Source: Sinonovacula constricta (lineage: Eukaryota > Mollusca > Bivalvia > Cardiida > Solecurtidae). From it: DNA of 64,000 bases. The position numbers and the translations under genes are program-made. Shown here one piece after another: positions 49,701-60,100 of the stretch (the first letter of the stretch is position 1; every line of letters starts with the position of its first letter). The notes beneath the pieces are model-generated. The model made no database searches and had not been told where the DNA came from. It worked only from the letters and a program-made list of their open reading frames with translations. The stretch lies in contig CM017560.1 in NCBI GenBank assembly GCA_007844125.1, positions 6,230,759 to 6,294,758 on the forward strand, written 5' to 3'.

Positions 49701-52579
49701 TTACTGAAAAAAAGTGCTTATAAGTTGATCAAAACATTAATGAGAAAGTATGACATTAAAGGTTATCCACATATAACATTATTTAACTAGTAGATTAACA
49801 TGAAAAAAATGTAATATAATTTTTCTTCAAATATTTTTGTTGTCTTTGTTTTAAATTCTGAATGTCTATTACAAATAAAAATAAAACAGTTTGGTACATT
49901 ATCAAAGAAAATAGGCACCACCTTTAACAAACAAATTAAATAATACAACAAACCAACAGCTTAGTATGAAAACCAAAATGTAATGTCTCATTTTAGCCAT
50001 ATCTCTGGAGTCGATTGGCAAATTGTCACATTCCTAGCTCTGTCAGAGCGCCTTAAATGGTGAGGCTGGGCACAGAACCTGATCTCATAGTCATAATAAA
50101 GCCAGAGAAAGTGTGAGAGTAACACCCATCTAATGATCACCATGGTGACCCATTGACCCCTCCCTGGTCATCCATGACAACCCCTCAATGGGATTCACCC
50201 ACCAAATGGTCAGCTGTTATTGAAAGGGTCAAGCCATCAGCATGGATGGTCAGTTTCCCACCTAACACCAACTTGTACAGGAATCTGCCTTCAAAAGCAT
50301 AACACTGGCACTTTAAGCTGCCCTTTTTGATTCATGGTGATGGGCAAAGTTGATCTTCTTGATAATACTCAAGCATGAGTCAGTGTTTATTACTGCACAT
50401 TTGAAAATCATAATATTGTTTAAAATGCTGCCATTTGATATTTCTAAACTAATCATGTGTAGCAAAAATGGGGTCCTAGTTCATTCGAGAAATGATTGTT
50501 TAACTGCCCATTTCTTGATTATAGAATTTTACCAGCAAGGAAAGAGACGCATATATTTACTATCAACCTTAATAGATTTTTATCAAAATTTTATAAATTA
50601 AAGGTGGTATCCAATGGTATTTCCTATCTGGACCACACTGCAGAGACAGTGGTATCCGATGGTATTTCCTATCTGGACCACACTGCAGAGACAGTGGTAT
50701 CCGATGGTATTTCCTATCTGGACCACACTGCAGAGACAGTGGTATCCGATGGTATTTCCTATCTGGATCACACTGCAGAGACAGTGGTATCCGATGGTAT
50801 TTCCTATCTGGACCAAACTGCAGAGACAGTGGTATCCGATGGTATTTCCTATCTGGACCACACTGCAGAGACAGTGGTATCCAATGGTATTTCCTATCTG
50901 GACCACACTGCATAGACAGTGGTATCCGATGGTATTTCCTATCTGGACCACACTGCAGAGACAGTGGTATCCGATGGTATTACCTATCTGGACCACACTG
51001 CAGAGACAGTGGTATCCGATGGTATTTCCTATCTGGACCACACTGCAGAGACAGTGGTATCCGATGGTATTTCCTATCTGGACCACACTGCAGAGACAGT
51101 GGTATCCGATGGTATTTCCTATCTGGACCACACTGCAGAGACAGTGGTATTCGATGGTATTTCCTATCTGGACCACACTGCAGAGACAGTGGTATCCGAT
51201 GGTATTTCCTATCTGGACCACACTGCAGAGACAGTTATTTTTAAACTAAGAAAACCTTGCTACAACTTACTTTTTAGATCAAGATAATCTGCTCTGACGT
51301 TGATATCTATTTTTAGCAGAGGTTACTTTCGTGCCCATTTATTGATTTGAAAAGAATGAACTTTAGATATGCTAATTTTCGCATTTTTTTTCATTTTAAC
51401 AATATAAGTAGTGTTCAAAACCATCTTTTCTTAGAATTAAATGAGTTTATGCAAAAATCATGTCCATATTCCAGAAAGCAGTGTACAAAATATTGTATTT
51501 AGATATAGGCAAACTGTCCAATACCACCTTTAACAACCATTATCAAATGTATTGAATGTAATCATAGAACATGATCTCTGCAGTATTTGTAAACTTAAAA
51601 GTCTTAAATAGTATCTATAACACTTGAATATACACTACATATGTGTTGCTGCTTGCAGAGGCAGTGGAAGTTAAAAGACTTTCAGATTGCATATTTAAAA
51701 AAAACATTCTAAGTACTAGTATATTAAAATCTCATTTTAATGGGACTCTGGACAATGATATCTTTGATAACATTTAGATCTATATAAAAAAACACTGAAT
51801 TATTGGTTAAAAATCAGATGCATATCCATATGATTTTTTTTCTAAAACAGAGATGACATGAATGAATTTAAAATTAAAAAAAATGTATATGTATACAGCC
51901 TTGTGGGGCACAGGTTGTCAAAATGATGATAGATATATGCCTAAATTATTATTAAACTTGAGATATAAATCATTTTATGATTTGACTAGTTTTATATATT
52001 AAAACTTCTGGTGAGCACGTTTTAGTATTTTAAATATTATTAATCAGTAAGAAAACATATTGGTAGATTTTCAGAACACGTCTTAAAGGGAAGTATTCCG
52101 TCATATTGCACCAATTATATGTATATCATTTAACACAGCAACACGTGGTAACAGTTACATAGCGGTCACGGGTCGATGGATCGGCCTTGGCTATGGTCAG
52201 TAAAACAAAATGGCCTCCACTCATCCAAATGATCCTCTTGTATACTAATCTACCAGTTAAACAATCAATCAATAACTAATTAAGCAATCAGCAACATCTT
52301 TTCAGAAACATTCAAAGTAAGCTGCAGACGATAGGCAAGGTTTGCACACTTATAACGAGGCGATAGACTTTCGCGTAAAATGCGAGGGGATTATCATCTA
52401 TTATATAATGGCTGTTACATGAAAGGGCAAGGGTTAGGGCGCAAGGATCGCCGAGGTAGGAAAACAAGCATGTACATACCCAAACCGTGTTGTTGACCGC
52501 GAGCTCCATATCCAGCCATGTGCTGCATTAATACACTATCCATCTGTGAGGAGTAGTCACAAAACGAACCGTCTGCCAT
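31784..52579 (-). CDS. PAR/CES-2-type bZIP transcription factor (HLF/TEF/DBP family), long form
   Basis: Coding exons on the - strand are 52579-52480, 44843-44601, 44295-44050 and 32097-31784. Every junction splits a glycine codon after its first base, giving 300 residues. The N-terminal half (MADGSFCDYSSQMDSVLMQH...) is rich in Ser, Met and Gln, with a proline turn LPPTPPGSPEE near residue 110. The last exon holds the bZIP. A PAR-like lead PIPDEQKDNKYFERRK (about 226-240) precedes the basic region with NNNAAKKSRDARKAR (about 243-257). A leucine zipper follows from EIAIRASFLEKEN to about residue 294. In this family the bZIP binds TTAYGTAA D-box sites as homo- or heterodimers. Vertebrate members are circadian outputs and CES-2 controls a cell-death decision in nematodes. 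Whether it is closer to HLF/TEF or CES-2 cannot be settled here. The introns are very large and carry many repeats. An alternative first exon lies at 36887-36737. Confidence 0.9.
32932..33073. repeat. Two-copy 71 bp tandem duplication
   Basis: TTTTTGCTACATACAAC, ACATACTATTACT and CATATCTCTAGGGAC occur twice at 71 bp spacing with few differences. Confidence 0.85.
33605..33688. repeat. 19 bp tandem repeat, four copies
   Basis: CCATTTAGACTGGTCCCAT-type units repeat four times in the intron upstream of the bZIP-encoding exon. Confidence 0.85.
35398..35645 (-). mobile_element. Family C tRNA-derived SINE, most complete copy
   Basis: On the - strand it begins with a tRNA-like head. The A-box region is TGGCCAGTTGGTTAGGGT and the B-box is GGGTTTGAGTCCC. 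The body follows with TTTTCCAGCTTACCTGC, CTGGGGTCTTCCTCCACCAA and CCCCAATATGACCATAAATG. The bodies at 7306, 19205, 38600 and 46885 match, which makes this the copy that links body and head. Confidence 0.78.
36518..36602 (+). repeat. Dispersed repeat fragment with GATCTGGGTCTACACTATTTGCC motif
   Basis: TCCTGATCAG followed by CTGATCTGGGTCTACACTAT and TTGCC also occur near 41950-42001. The core motif recurs at five more sites in this window. No body or ends could be defined. Confidence 0.45.
36737..36887 (-). CDS. Alternative first coding exon of the bZIP gene (short isoform)
   Basis: This exon encodes 50 residues starting MGDMMERYLESTRSYYQNTS, rich in Ser, Gly, Tyr and Gln, and ends in a donor (TGGG|GTAAGG). 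It stops one base into a glycine codon, exactly the phase that the bZIP exon at 32097 accepts. Splicing would join W50 to G and then QEMSTSP, giving a 154-residue protein that keeps the whole bZIP but lacks exons 1-3. Because it lies in intron 3, it implies an internal promoter upstream of 36887. Vertebrate TEF and HLF also use alternative first exons. Codon composition resembles the upstream coding exons (Ser/Gln/Met/Gly), which supports a real exon, but no transcript is available. Confidence 0.72.
37000..38599. other. Intronic sequence upstream of the alternative bZIP exon
   Basis: This region would contain the internal promoter of the short isoform. No TATA box in a convincing position and no repeat were recognised. 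Confidence 0.4.
38600..38765 (-). mobile_element. Family C SINE, body and 3' end
   Basis: GTTACATCGCGTGACACAAC, TACGGTCATAATGGCGACAT, CCAGTTAATTACTGGAGAAGG, CCCAGACTTATATCTGGGTA and GAACCACTGGCACATTGCAGG are shared with the other family C copies. On the - strand it ends in AACAAAAAAACAAAC. Confidence 0.75.
39318..39336 (+). repeat. Copy of the dispersed GATCTGGATCTACACTA motif
   Basis: CTGATCTGGATCTACACTA is the same motif as at 36551 and 63856. The flanks differ. Confidence 0.4.
39970..39985. other. 16 bp perfect palindrome TCGGACAATTGTCCGA
   Basis: This is a perfect dyad in intron 3 of the bZIP gene, next to a second imperfect dyad TGACCTGCCGCTGGTCA at about 39997. It could be a transposon fragment or a binding site. 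Confidence 0.5.
41102..41127 (-). repeat. Copy of the dispersed GATCTGGATCTACACTATTTGCC motif
   Basis: GGCAAATAGTGTAGATCCAG followed by ATCAG is the full motif on the - strand. A diverged + strand copy lies at 41969-42001. Confidence 0.45.
42023..42254. mobile_element. PIF/Harbinger-type MITE
   Basis: The ends are GGCCCGTATTTATCAACC and, on the other strand, GGCCAGTATTCACCACC. The inner blocks TTCTTAAGT and AAGTCATGA are also inverted. A 3 bp TAA duplication flanks it (42020-42022 and 42255-42257), as expected for Harbinger insertions. It is 232 bp long with no coding capacity. Confidence 0.72.
42727..42957. repeat. About 60 bp tandem repeat, four copies
   Basis: GAGCTATACAACTTCC, TTTTAATG and GGAATGCATGGTCAGGATTT-type blocks recur four times. 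The last unit runs directly into the B-box of the reversed family B SINE head, so the unit probably arose from that SINE boundary. Confidence 0.8.
42946..43023 (-). mobile_element. Family B SINE, head only
   Basis: On the - strand AACTGGACCTGGTAGTGCAG and CCAGGGTTCAAACCCTGG match the head of the SINE at 3505-3590. The body is absent. Confidence 0.6.
43256..43325. repeat. (CAT/CAA)n imperfect microsatellite
   Basis: Interrupted ATC triplets run in the bZIP intron about 0.8 kb before exon 3. Confidence 0.8.
46003..46062 (-). repeat. Degenerate tRNA-like sequence
   Basis: On the - strand it has CGTGGCATAGTGGTAAAGTT, which fits an A-box, followed by a weak B-box (GATTTGAAACTCC). It is probably an old SINE head. 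Confidence 0.35.
46885..47010 (-). mobile_element. Family C SINE, diverged fragment
   Basis: AGGAGGAGGACCCTAGATGA, GTCTGAGTCAAACTACTGG and CACCACATCTCAGCTGGAAG align with the family C body, followed by GACTGGGATTTAAC, a decayed B-box. Confidence 0.55.
48221..49117. mobile_element. Mutator-type MITE with long terminal inverted repeats and 9 bp target duplication
   Basis: The left end reads GGTGTCACGACTTACTGGAATCC and the right end, reversed, GGTAACATGACTTACCGGAATCC. Inverted similarity goes on for about 150 bases (CACCAAAGATACC, TTTTGATTTACAG and GATCAAATTCCATAAA-like blocks). The 9-mer CTGTATTCC stands directly outside both ends (48212-48220 and 49118-49126). A 9 bp duplication with long TIRs is the hallmark of Mutator-like elements. 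At 897 bp with no transposase frame it is non-autonomous. It lies in intron 1 of the bZIP gene. Confidence 0.75.
50602..51529. mobile_element. TTAA-flanked non-autonomous element containing a 45 bp minisatellite
   Basis: TTAA stands at both borders (50598-50601 and 51530-51533). The ends are AGGTGGTATcCAA and, reversed, AGGTGGTATTGGACA. The left two thirds are the 45 bp array and the right third (51236-51529) is unique sequence. TTAA target sites are typical of piggyBac-like elements. The terminal repeat match is only about 10-13 bases, so the assignment is tentative. Confidence 0.55.
50604..51235. repeat. 45 bp minisatellite, 14 copies
   Basis: The unit GGTATCCGATGGTATTTCCT + ATCTGGACCACACTGCAGAG + ACAGT repeats 14 times with only single-base variants, so the expansion is recent. 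The unit is 15 codons without a stop in several frames, which creates long spurious frames on both strands. It lies in intron 1 of the bZIP gene. Confidence 0.97.
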
Positions 52580-52932
52580 ATTTTTGTCTTTAAAAGTTGA
52601 AATTAACACGATAAAGTTAGACAATTTTAGCGAAGGCCATTACGTCATTCCGTCCTGTTGACACTAGGGTTGTACAGCCTGCGCAATAAGGAAGTACCCA
52701 ATGGCTTCTAGGCGGCACAGGTTGGTGCAGTCCCTGTAAACAAATTAAATCTAAATAGTTAAAAGATATTTTATATTAATTTAAAGTAATAAAAAGCTAC
52801 TTATAGACAAATATGCGTCGGAATGAAAAGTGCTCCCCATCTGGGTGAACAACTAGGGGATGATTATCTAAAAGTTACCGCACCTGCTACCCCTACATAC
52901 CTTCGAGTTCGCGAACCTGATAAAACTGACCA

Positions 52933-52942
52933 GTCACGTGAC
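52933..52942. promoter_or_regulatory. E-box/CLEAR palindrome GTCACGTGAC upstream of the bZIP gene
   Basis: This perfect 10 bp palindrome with a CACGTG core lies 354 bp upstream of the bZIP start codon. CACGTG is bound by CLOCK:BMAL1, USF and TFEB-type bHLH factors, and vertebrate PAR bZIP genes are classic E-box targets. CACGTG also occurs elsewhere in the window, so position rather than rarity makes it notable. Confidence 0.4.
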
Positions 52943-53359
52943 ATAACTGGACTCTCGTTATAGGGGTGCCTAAGGGGGTTTTGTTTACTATAATTATTTT
53001 GAGAACTTCCGACTAGAATACACACGCATGGCATGTAAAAACAATAAAGATGACATACGGATAAGCAGTGTGAATAATTTCAGAACAATTATTTTGACAG
53101 ATGACCATATTTATTAACAAGACAATATATGTTCGGTTGTATAAATCGTTGGTATGGTACACGTGTGAAAAAAGAACAGTGTGAATGATAATCGATCGAT
53201 GTAAATTTGGTCTAACTAGATTCAAATTGTCTTTAAAACTTAAAAGTTTCTGGTTACAAGTATAATAGATATTTACATTAGTACAATAATATTTCACAAG
53301 AACATTGTAAATAATTATTTAAGTATATGTATATAGGCCTATATGTACGCTGCGCTTAC

Positions 53360-53367
53360 TTATGTAA
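53360..53367. promoter_or_regulatory. D-box-like TTATGTAA
   Basis: It matches the PAR bZIP binding consensus TTAYGTAA and lies about 0.8 kb upstream of the bZIP start. The same octamer occurs by chance elsewhere in this AT-rich window. Confidence 0.25.
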
Positions 53368-54104
53368 GAATGATTACTTTTTAGCTCATTGGAAAGCATA
53401 CTTTGAAATTAGAAATTGCATTGATTCTTTATTTATGACAAATAAATACGGTTATAACATTATTTGCAGGGAATATGTTATTTTATACAGAACTAGGCAA
53501 TATTTGTCAGGCGTCAGTTTAAAACAGAATATAATCTTACTCGCTGTATCCAGATGGATAACTTTATGATTTTATTTAAAGAAATAGCTATGTGAAGAAC
53601 TATGGATCATTAAATAATAAAAAGAACAACCCCAAAACACACCAACAAAAAACACTTGAAAGCCAAATAATTAAAAAAAAAAAAAAAAAAAAAGAAGACA
53701 ATGTTTGCGTGTCGTGTGAAGTATATGAAAGATTCAGAGATGGCTATTGACATTTTTACTGAAAGACAACACTTAAAAAATGTTCGAGTGTTCTTCATGA
53801 TTGTGAAGAATGGCCTACTAAAGCAAAAATATGGATCTGGGCCCAGATCAACAATAGATCACCACTCTACTTTGTTGATAAAATATACCTAAGCTTAACA
53901 TTGCTAGATACGGGTGCGTGAAAATGCATTTGAGCAGTATAAACTAGTGCTCTTGTGATTAAAAAATAGTCATCATAAAATTCGCAGCTCAAATCACATC
54001 CAAATCTAGTAGGCTACGCAGAGTGCGAACGACGAGAAACTCGTGCTGTTCCCGCGCTACGTGCAATATTCAGGGGAGATAACACCGACATGTTTATAAA
54101 CTAA

Positions 54105-54114
54105 ATTTCCGGTT
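54105..54114 (-). promoter_or_regulatory. ETS-like site before ATXN7L3
   Basis: AACCGGAAAT on the - strand fits the ETS/GABP core (CCGGAA) that is common in TATA-less housekeeping promoters. Confidence 0.35.
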
Positions 54115-54144
54115 TGGTAAAAGTAAATAAATCTATCAAACATA

Positions 54145-57100
54145 ATGGATTCCATCGTTAGCTCTGTAGAAGAAGGCGATGATGCACAGTCAGAGGTAGT
54201 TCAAAACTAATTTATTACACTATTTTTTGACGTGCAGTTGTTTATTTTGCAGGGTTATTTTCACAAAACATCAAACATTTCAACTTCAACTTCAACTTTG
54301 TACTGCCAAAAGTCAATACTGACTACATAAGGCAGGCGCAAGTCCTGAACATTGACAATTTAAGACTAATAATTTAAAATATCAATTAAAAAGCATAAAA
54401 CTTATTTAGGCCATTTGCAAATGCAGGTACAGTTGGGGCATCCTTAATCTCAGTCGGTAGTCCGTTCCAAAGTCGTATAGCCCGCGGAAAGAATGAGTTC
54501 ATGTGGTGTTTTGTTTTTGAGTGGGGAATAAGGAATTTGTTGTTTCGTGTAGTTGTGAGATAACAGTGATCGACATTGACCTGTTTGTTATGTATTTTGT
54601 GTAGCATTTTGAGACTGTCTTGAATTCTGCGTTGCTCGAGAGTAGACCACTTTAAATCTCTGAGCATGTTAGTGACACTGCTTGTGTAGTGGTAGTCATT
54701 TTGAACATACCTTGCGGCTGACCTTTGAACCATTTCTATTCTGTGTGTGAGGTGTTTCTGCCATGGGTGCCATATAGTTGAACAATATTCGACCTGGGGG
54801 CGTACATATGTTCTGTATGCAGCCTCTTTTAGTTGTTTGTTCTGTGTTTTGACATTTCGTCTGATGAATCTCAGACTGTTTTTGGCCTTGTTTGTGATGG
54901 TGTTTATGTGAGATGACCAATCGAGGTTACTACTGATAGTGACCCCGAGATATTTTGCATGTTCTGTTGTTCTGAGGGTGGTGTCATGAAGTGTGTATGG
55001 GAAGATAACCGGTTTCTTTTTCCTGTGTATTCTGAGAACTTCGCACTTGTCAGGGTTAAATTCCATTGACCATTCTTTTTCCCAAAGTTCTAGGTTGTGT
55101 AAGTCTTCCCGCATATTTCGGTGGCCTTTTCAGTGGGTGGGGTGCTGCCCAAACTTCTGTTGACGTTTATTTTCGCAGAAAATGTGTCATATTGTAGTCA
55201 AGTATATCTGAGCACACTATTATTTAAATTTTATATTCTTTCAGGATGAGTGTCATACCTTGGTTGACAATATTATTGATGACGTCATCTTGGGCCTGTG
55301 TTTTGAAGTTCACAGATCATGCAAGCTGGGTACCCTCTTTCTGGGAGATACAGACCCTCTGTAAGTTACTGTTTTATACCACAGCTAGTTTTGTCAAGCA
55401 GCAAGAGAGATCTGCCAGGCAAAGCAAATAACAAATGTTTGTAAAATATGTACCAAAAACTTAACACTTGGCATTTATGTGACATAAGTTACTCATTACA
55501 AATTGTTCTATCAAGTGCATATTTATAATGCTTAGTATGGTGACAGAACATAGAATACTAAAAGAATAAGATGTTTTGTTAATCAGGTAATTAACATGTA
55601 GATCTATAGGTTGTTGATTAAAGCAATTTGATCATTTTGGTCAGATTTATATTGATAAAAAAATTTATTCTCTAAAGCAGAAATTTCCTTAACAACAATT
55701 TTTCTGAGAGTCTTTTCTAAAGAATAATTGATTGTTTGAATATTTGTAGGAAAATTAGAATATCATGTATATGCAAGGTGTCATATTTCCTGGATTATTT
55801 TTACTACCGGTATTAGGATTTGTGCTCTTCCTATTCTATGCTGTTTGTTTAAGATGTTTCTAGAATGGTTTCAGCATTACTTAATGTATTACATGTTTTT
55901 ATTTTTGTCTTTGCAGGTCACAGAAAGAGCATGGTAAGTGTTTTATTAATAATATAATTATATTAAATAATACTATGCTAGTTTATAAATCATAAAGACT
56001 AGATTTAAATATTATCTGTGTGAAAGAAATTTTTCTCAAAATATTTAAAATGCCCTGAAATTTAATTTAATGTTTGTTTAATATGTGTGTGTATTTGTTT
56101 AAAAAACTATATATTATAGTTAATCTTCAGTTTATGTAATGTTTATATATAGGAGTGTATTTTTCTAGTTAGCATCAAGCATTTAACCAAGTTTTTATTG
56201 ATAATCGAGAAAGGATGTCATCTGCTCATGTACAAATCATTCTTCAGAAATTGTGGACAGACCTGGAGTGGATGTGTTTGGCAACCCCCCGGCCAAGAAG
56301 CAGCTTGAGTGTATATGTCCCAACTGTCAGCGGAACCTTGCTGCCTCGAGGTTTGCACCTCATTTGGAGAAGTGTATGGGTATGGGGCGAAACAGCTCCC
56401 GGATAGCCAGTCGCAGATCACAGAAAGTGCTCAAGGATTCTGAGGCACTTAGGTAATGATACACATTTTTGTTGTTGTTAAATAGTGTAGATCATAAACA
56501 ATCAGCTCTTATGTGAAACTGTCTTATCAGGATTGCTAATCTATGTCATTGCATCTTGTAACATATGCATGAGGTTCTAAGTAAATAAGTAAGAAATTGA
56601 GAACTTGGGTAGGAAAAATATATTTGTTAACATGTCTGACTACTTTGATCATAAGACTTTTCCAGGAAAACTGGGGTGTATTATTTGAATCGACAGAGTT
56701 GTACAAAACTGAATTTGTGTTAAATGTGGGTTGTTCATATGTAACTCTCAACAGTTCTATCAGAAATAGCTCAAGTGGTAGAGTATTGGCTTGCGGATCA
56801 GGAGGTTGCGGGTTCAAACGAGTAAAACCATAAACTTTAAAGTTGGTAGTAGTGGCGTCCCTCCTAACGCTCGGGGCCAAGGGAACAGCATTACACCTGA
56901 CTCGTCGGTGTCAGTATAATGGACCAGCCGGGTACAGTCCCTGGGCACCTTATAAGGGCCCCTATGCTATAATGATAGAAATGTTCCTGCACAGTATCTG
57001 CAAAAATGCCAGCAAATCCCAATCCCAAATCCGTAAAACCAGAGTGTTTGGTCACTTTGCAATAATAGTTTTGTTTTTATTTGTTAATATAATTAAAATC

Positions 57101-60100
57101 TATATGCGAAACATGCTTCCGGGTTTCAGGCTTGGAGGAGATTTATTGAAAAACAGTGGTGGTGAGAGTGATGATGATTATAATGATGTTGACTGGTCCC
57201 TCTACCCGGATAAAAAAGGTGGGTAATCCCAGTGTTTTAAGATATCAATATATGTTTAGATAAACTGTGTCTTACAATCATCTATATTTTGGGTTTACTT
57301 GAAGGAAGTGTTGATACAATTGGGTTGTTGTAGCATGTTTTGTCCAGTGCAAAATGTTATAGTTCCTGAAATAACAAAACCCGTCTAAATTGTATGTTGA
57401 AGTGAGTGTCATAGTTTTGAAGCATAGAAATGCAGCCTTTCACTGTATGCTAATTGGCCTTTTTTATATACCAGGAATATCATACACATTTGCAGTTCTC
57501 CTGTAGAAAATGGTCAGTTTTTGTCTCCACAATCATTAACTGGATGCCCATATTTTATATGTTATCTTAATTTCACACACTGTATTCTCTCATGCAATAT
57601 AACATGATCAAGATTTGTAGACAGATATGGAGAGGTTTATTTTCTCATTTTACAGTGAAAAGACTGAAGAAAGAGAAGCGAAGTAATTCCCCACGAAGGA
57701 ACAAAAACTCACGATTAAAAAATGGAAACTCTCTGACCCATAATAGTTTGTATCCAAGGATGGGGAGAGGTAATTTGTCAGAGTGATTCTTTTATTTGAT
57801 AAATAAAATGTTTAAGATCTTAAGTCTAAATATAGCTGATGGCATGAGCTTGTAAACTGTTTATATGGGTTAAAAACAATAACTATAACTGTGTTTTTTG
57901 CTTAAGAATAATTGAAAATAAAACTAGCATTTTAAAAAAATAGTGGAAGTAGGGAAAGCAGGATTGACAATATTTTTGCTGTTGTGTACAAAATTTTAGG
58001 CATCATACCTCATCAATATTTTATGAATGGTTTTCAAAATGGACTCTTCTGTCTCACATAGCTGATATGCTCTTGGGCCATCCTGACACCCCTGTAAAAA
58101 TGGAACGATCTGATACCCCTGACTCTATAGGGGGTTATGAGTACATGACACTAGGTAGGTCTATCTTTATAGTGATTTATTTTTTTGTGAAAACAAGAAT
58201 AAATCTATAAAAGAAATCTTAGTGCCTTTTTAAATAATGAAACTTTCTAGAGAAGATTTGATAGGTTTTCTGAAAATGGTAAATGTTAATTGAATTGATA
58301 ATATTTAATGGCTAAAACTTTAAACATGTAGTGATATAGTTAATTATTTTTGCAAAGTCTTGTCACTGTTCATCATGTGAATCTAAAGGATCTTCCTTTT
58401 TTTTGCAACATGTAACAGTCATAAATATTTCATACTTCCCTTTCAATCTGGACAATTTTAGGGTCAAACCGAAATCCTTACAGATATTTTCTTCATAAAA
58501 CAGGTAACCACAATGTATATGTATAGTATATTGTTATGAAATGATTTACTTTGCAGAAGAAAAGAAAACGCTATTTATGTCTGTGAGTATACTTTAATTA
58601 CTTTTATACTTGTGATGGTAATATACCTTACATGATATCATTGTAGCAACTATTCTCAATCTTTTATGTTACCTGTTAGAAGAAAAAAATACACTTGTTT
58701 TGTTACACTTGCCACCCTGTTCATTTGCAAACGTCTTTATCATCAATAGACCACTGTTGCTCTGACATTATCAATAGACCCATGTTGCTCTGACATTGCC
58801 AATAGACCCATGTTGCTCCGTCATTACCAATAGACCTAAGTTGATCCGACACTGCCAATTAGCGATGTTCTGACATTACCAATAGACCCATGTTGCTCTG
58901 ACATTGCCAATAGACCCATGTTGCTCTGACATTGCCAATAGGCCCATGTTGCTGTGACATTGCCAATAGGCCCATGTTGCTGTGACATTGCCAATAGGCC
59001 CATGTTGCTGTGACATTGCCAATATGCCCATGTTGTTCTGACATTGCCAATAGACCCATGTTGCTCTGACATCAAACAGCCACGTTGTTCTGACATTACC
59101 AATAGACCCATGTTGCTCTGACATCAAACAGCCATGTTGTTCTGACATTACCAAAAGGCCCACGTTGTTCTGACATTGCCAATAGGCCCATGTTGTTCTG
59201 ACATTGCCAATAGGCCCATGTTGCTCTGACATTGCCAATAGGCCCATGTTGCTCTGACATCAAACAGCCACGTTGTTCTGACATTACCAAAAGGCCCACG
59301 TTGTTCTGACATTACCAATAGACCCATGTTGCTCTGACATCAAACAGCCACGTTGTTCTGACATTACCAAAAGGCCCACGTTGTTCTGACATTGCCAATA
59401 GGCTCACGTTGTTCTGACATTGCCAATAGGCCCATTTTGCTCTGACATTGCCAATAGGCCCATGTTGCTCTGACATCAAAAAGCCACGTTGTTCTGACAT
59501 TACCAAAAAGCCCACGTTGTTCTGACATTGCCAATAGGCCCATGTTGCTCTAAATTTGCCAATAGACCCATGTTGCTCTGACATCAAACAGCCACGTTGT
59601 TCTGACATTACCAATAGACCCATGTTGCTTTGACATTGCCAATAGGCCCATGTTGCTCTAAATTTGCCAATAGGCTCATGTTGCTCTGACATCAAACAGC
59701 CACGTTGTTCTGACATTACCAATAGACCCATGTTGCTCTGACATCAAACAGCCAGGTTGTTCTGACATTGCCAATAGGCCCATGTTGTTCTGACATTGCC
59801 AATAGGCCCATGTTGCTCTAAATTTGCCAATAGGCCCATGTTGCTCTGACATCAAACAGCCACGTTGTTCTGACATTACCAATAGACCCATGTTGCTCTG
59901 ACATCAAACAGCCACGTTGTTCTGACATTACCAAAAGGCCCACGTTGTTCTGACATAACCAATAGACCCACGTTGTTCTGACATTGCCAATAGACCCATG
60001 TTGCTCTGACATTGTTAGTAGACCCATGTTGTTCTGACATTACCAATAGACCCACGTTGTTCTGACATTGCCAATAGACCCATGTTGTTCTGACATTGCC

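Larger units (their letters stand above)
52580..54144. promoter_or_regulatory. Shared divergent upstream region of the bZIP and ATXN7L3 genes
   Basis: The two coding starts point away from each other across 1565 bp. The bZIP side has the GTCACGTGAC palindrome (52933-52942). A D-box-like TTATGTAA lies at 53360. The ATXN7L3 side has an ETS-like site (about 54105-54114) 31 bp before the start codon. An A23-type tract sits near 53672-53692. No TATA box is evident. Confidence 0.5.

Noticed and set aside
50496..51287. Long open frames on both strands with 15-residue repeats
   Set aside because: They are by-products of the 45 bp unit, which has no stop in several frames. There is no conserved domain, no start context and the frames overlap on both strands.
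56536..57226. Open frames around the ATXN7L3 exon 5 region on both strands
   Set aside because: Most of their length is the SINE at 56765-57035. Only 57130-57218 is a supported exon.
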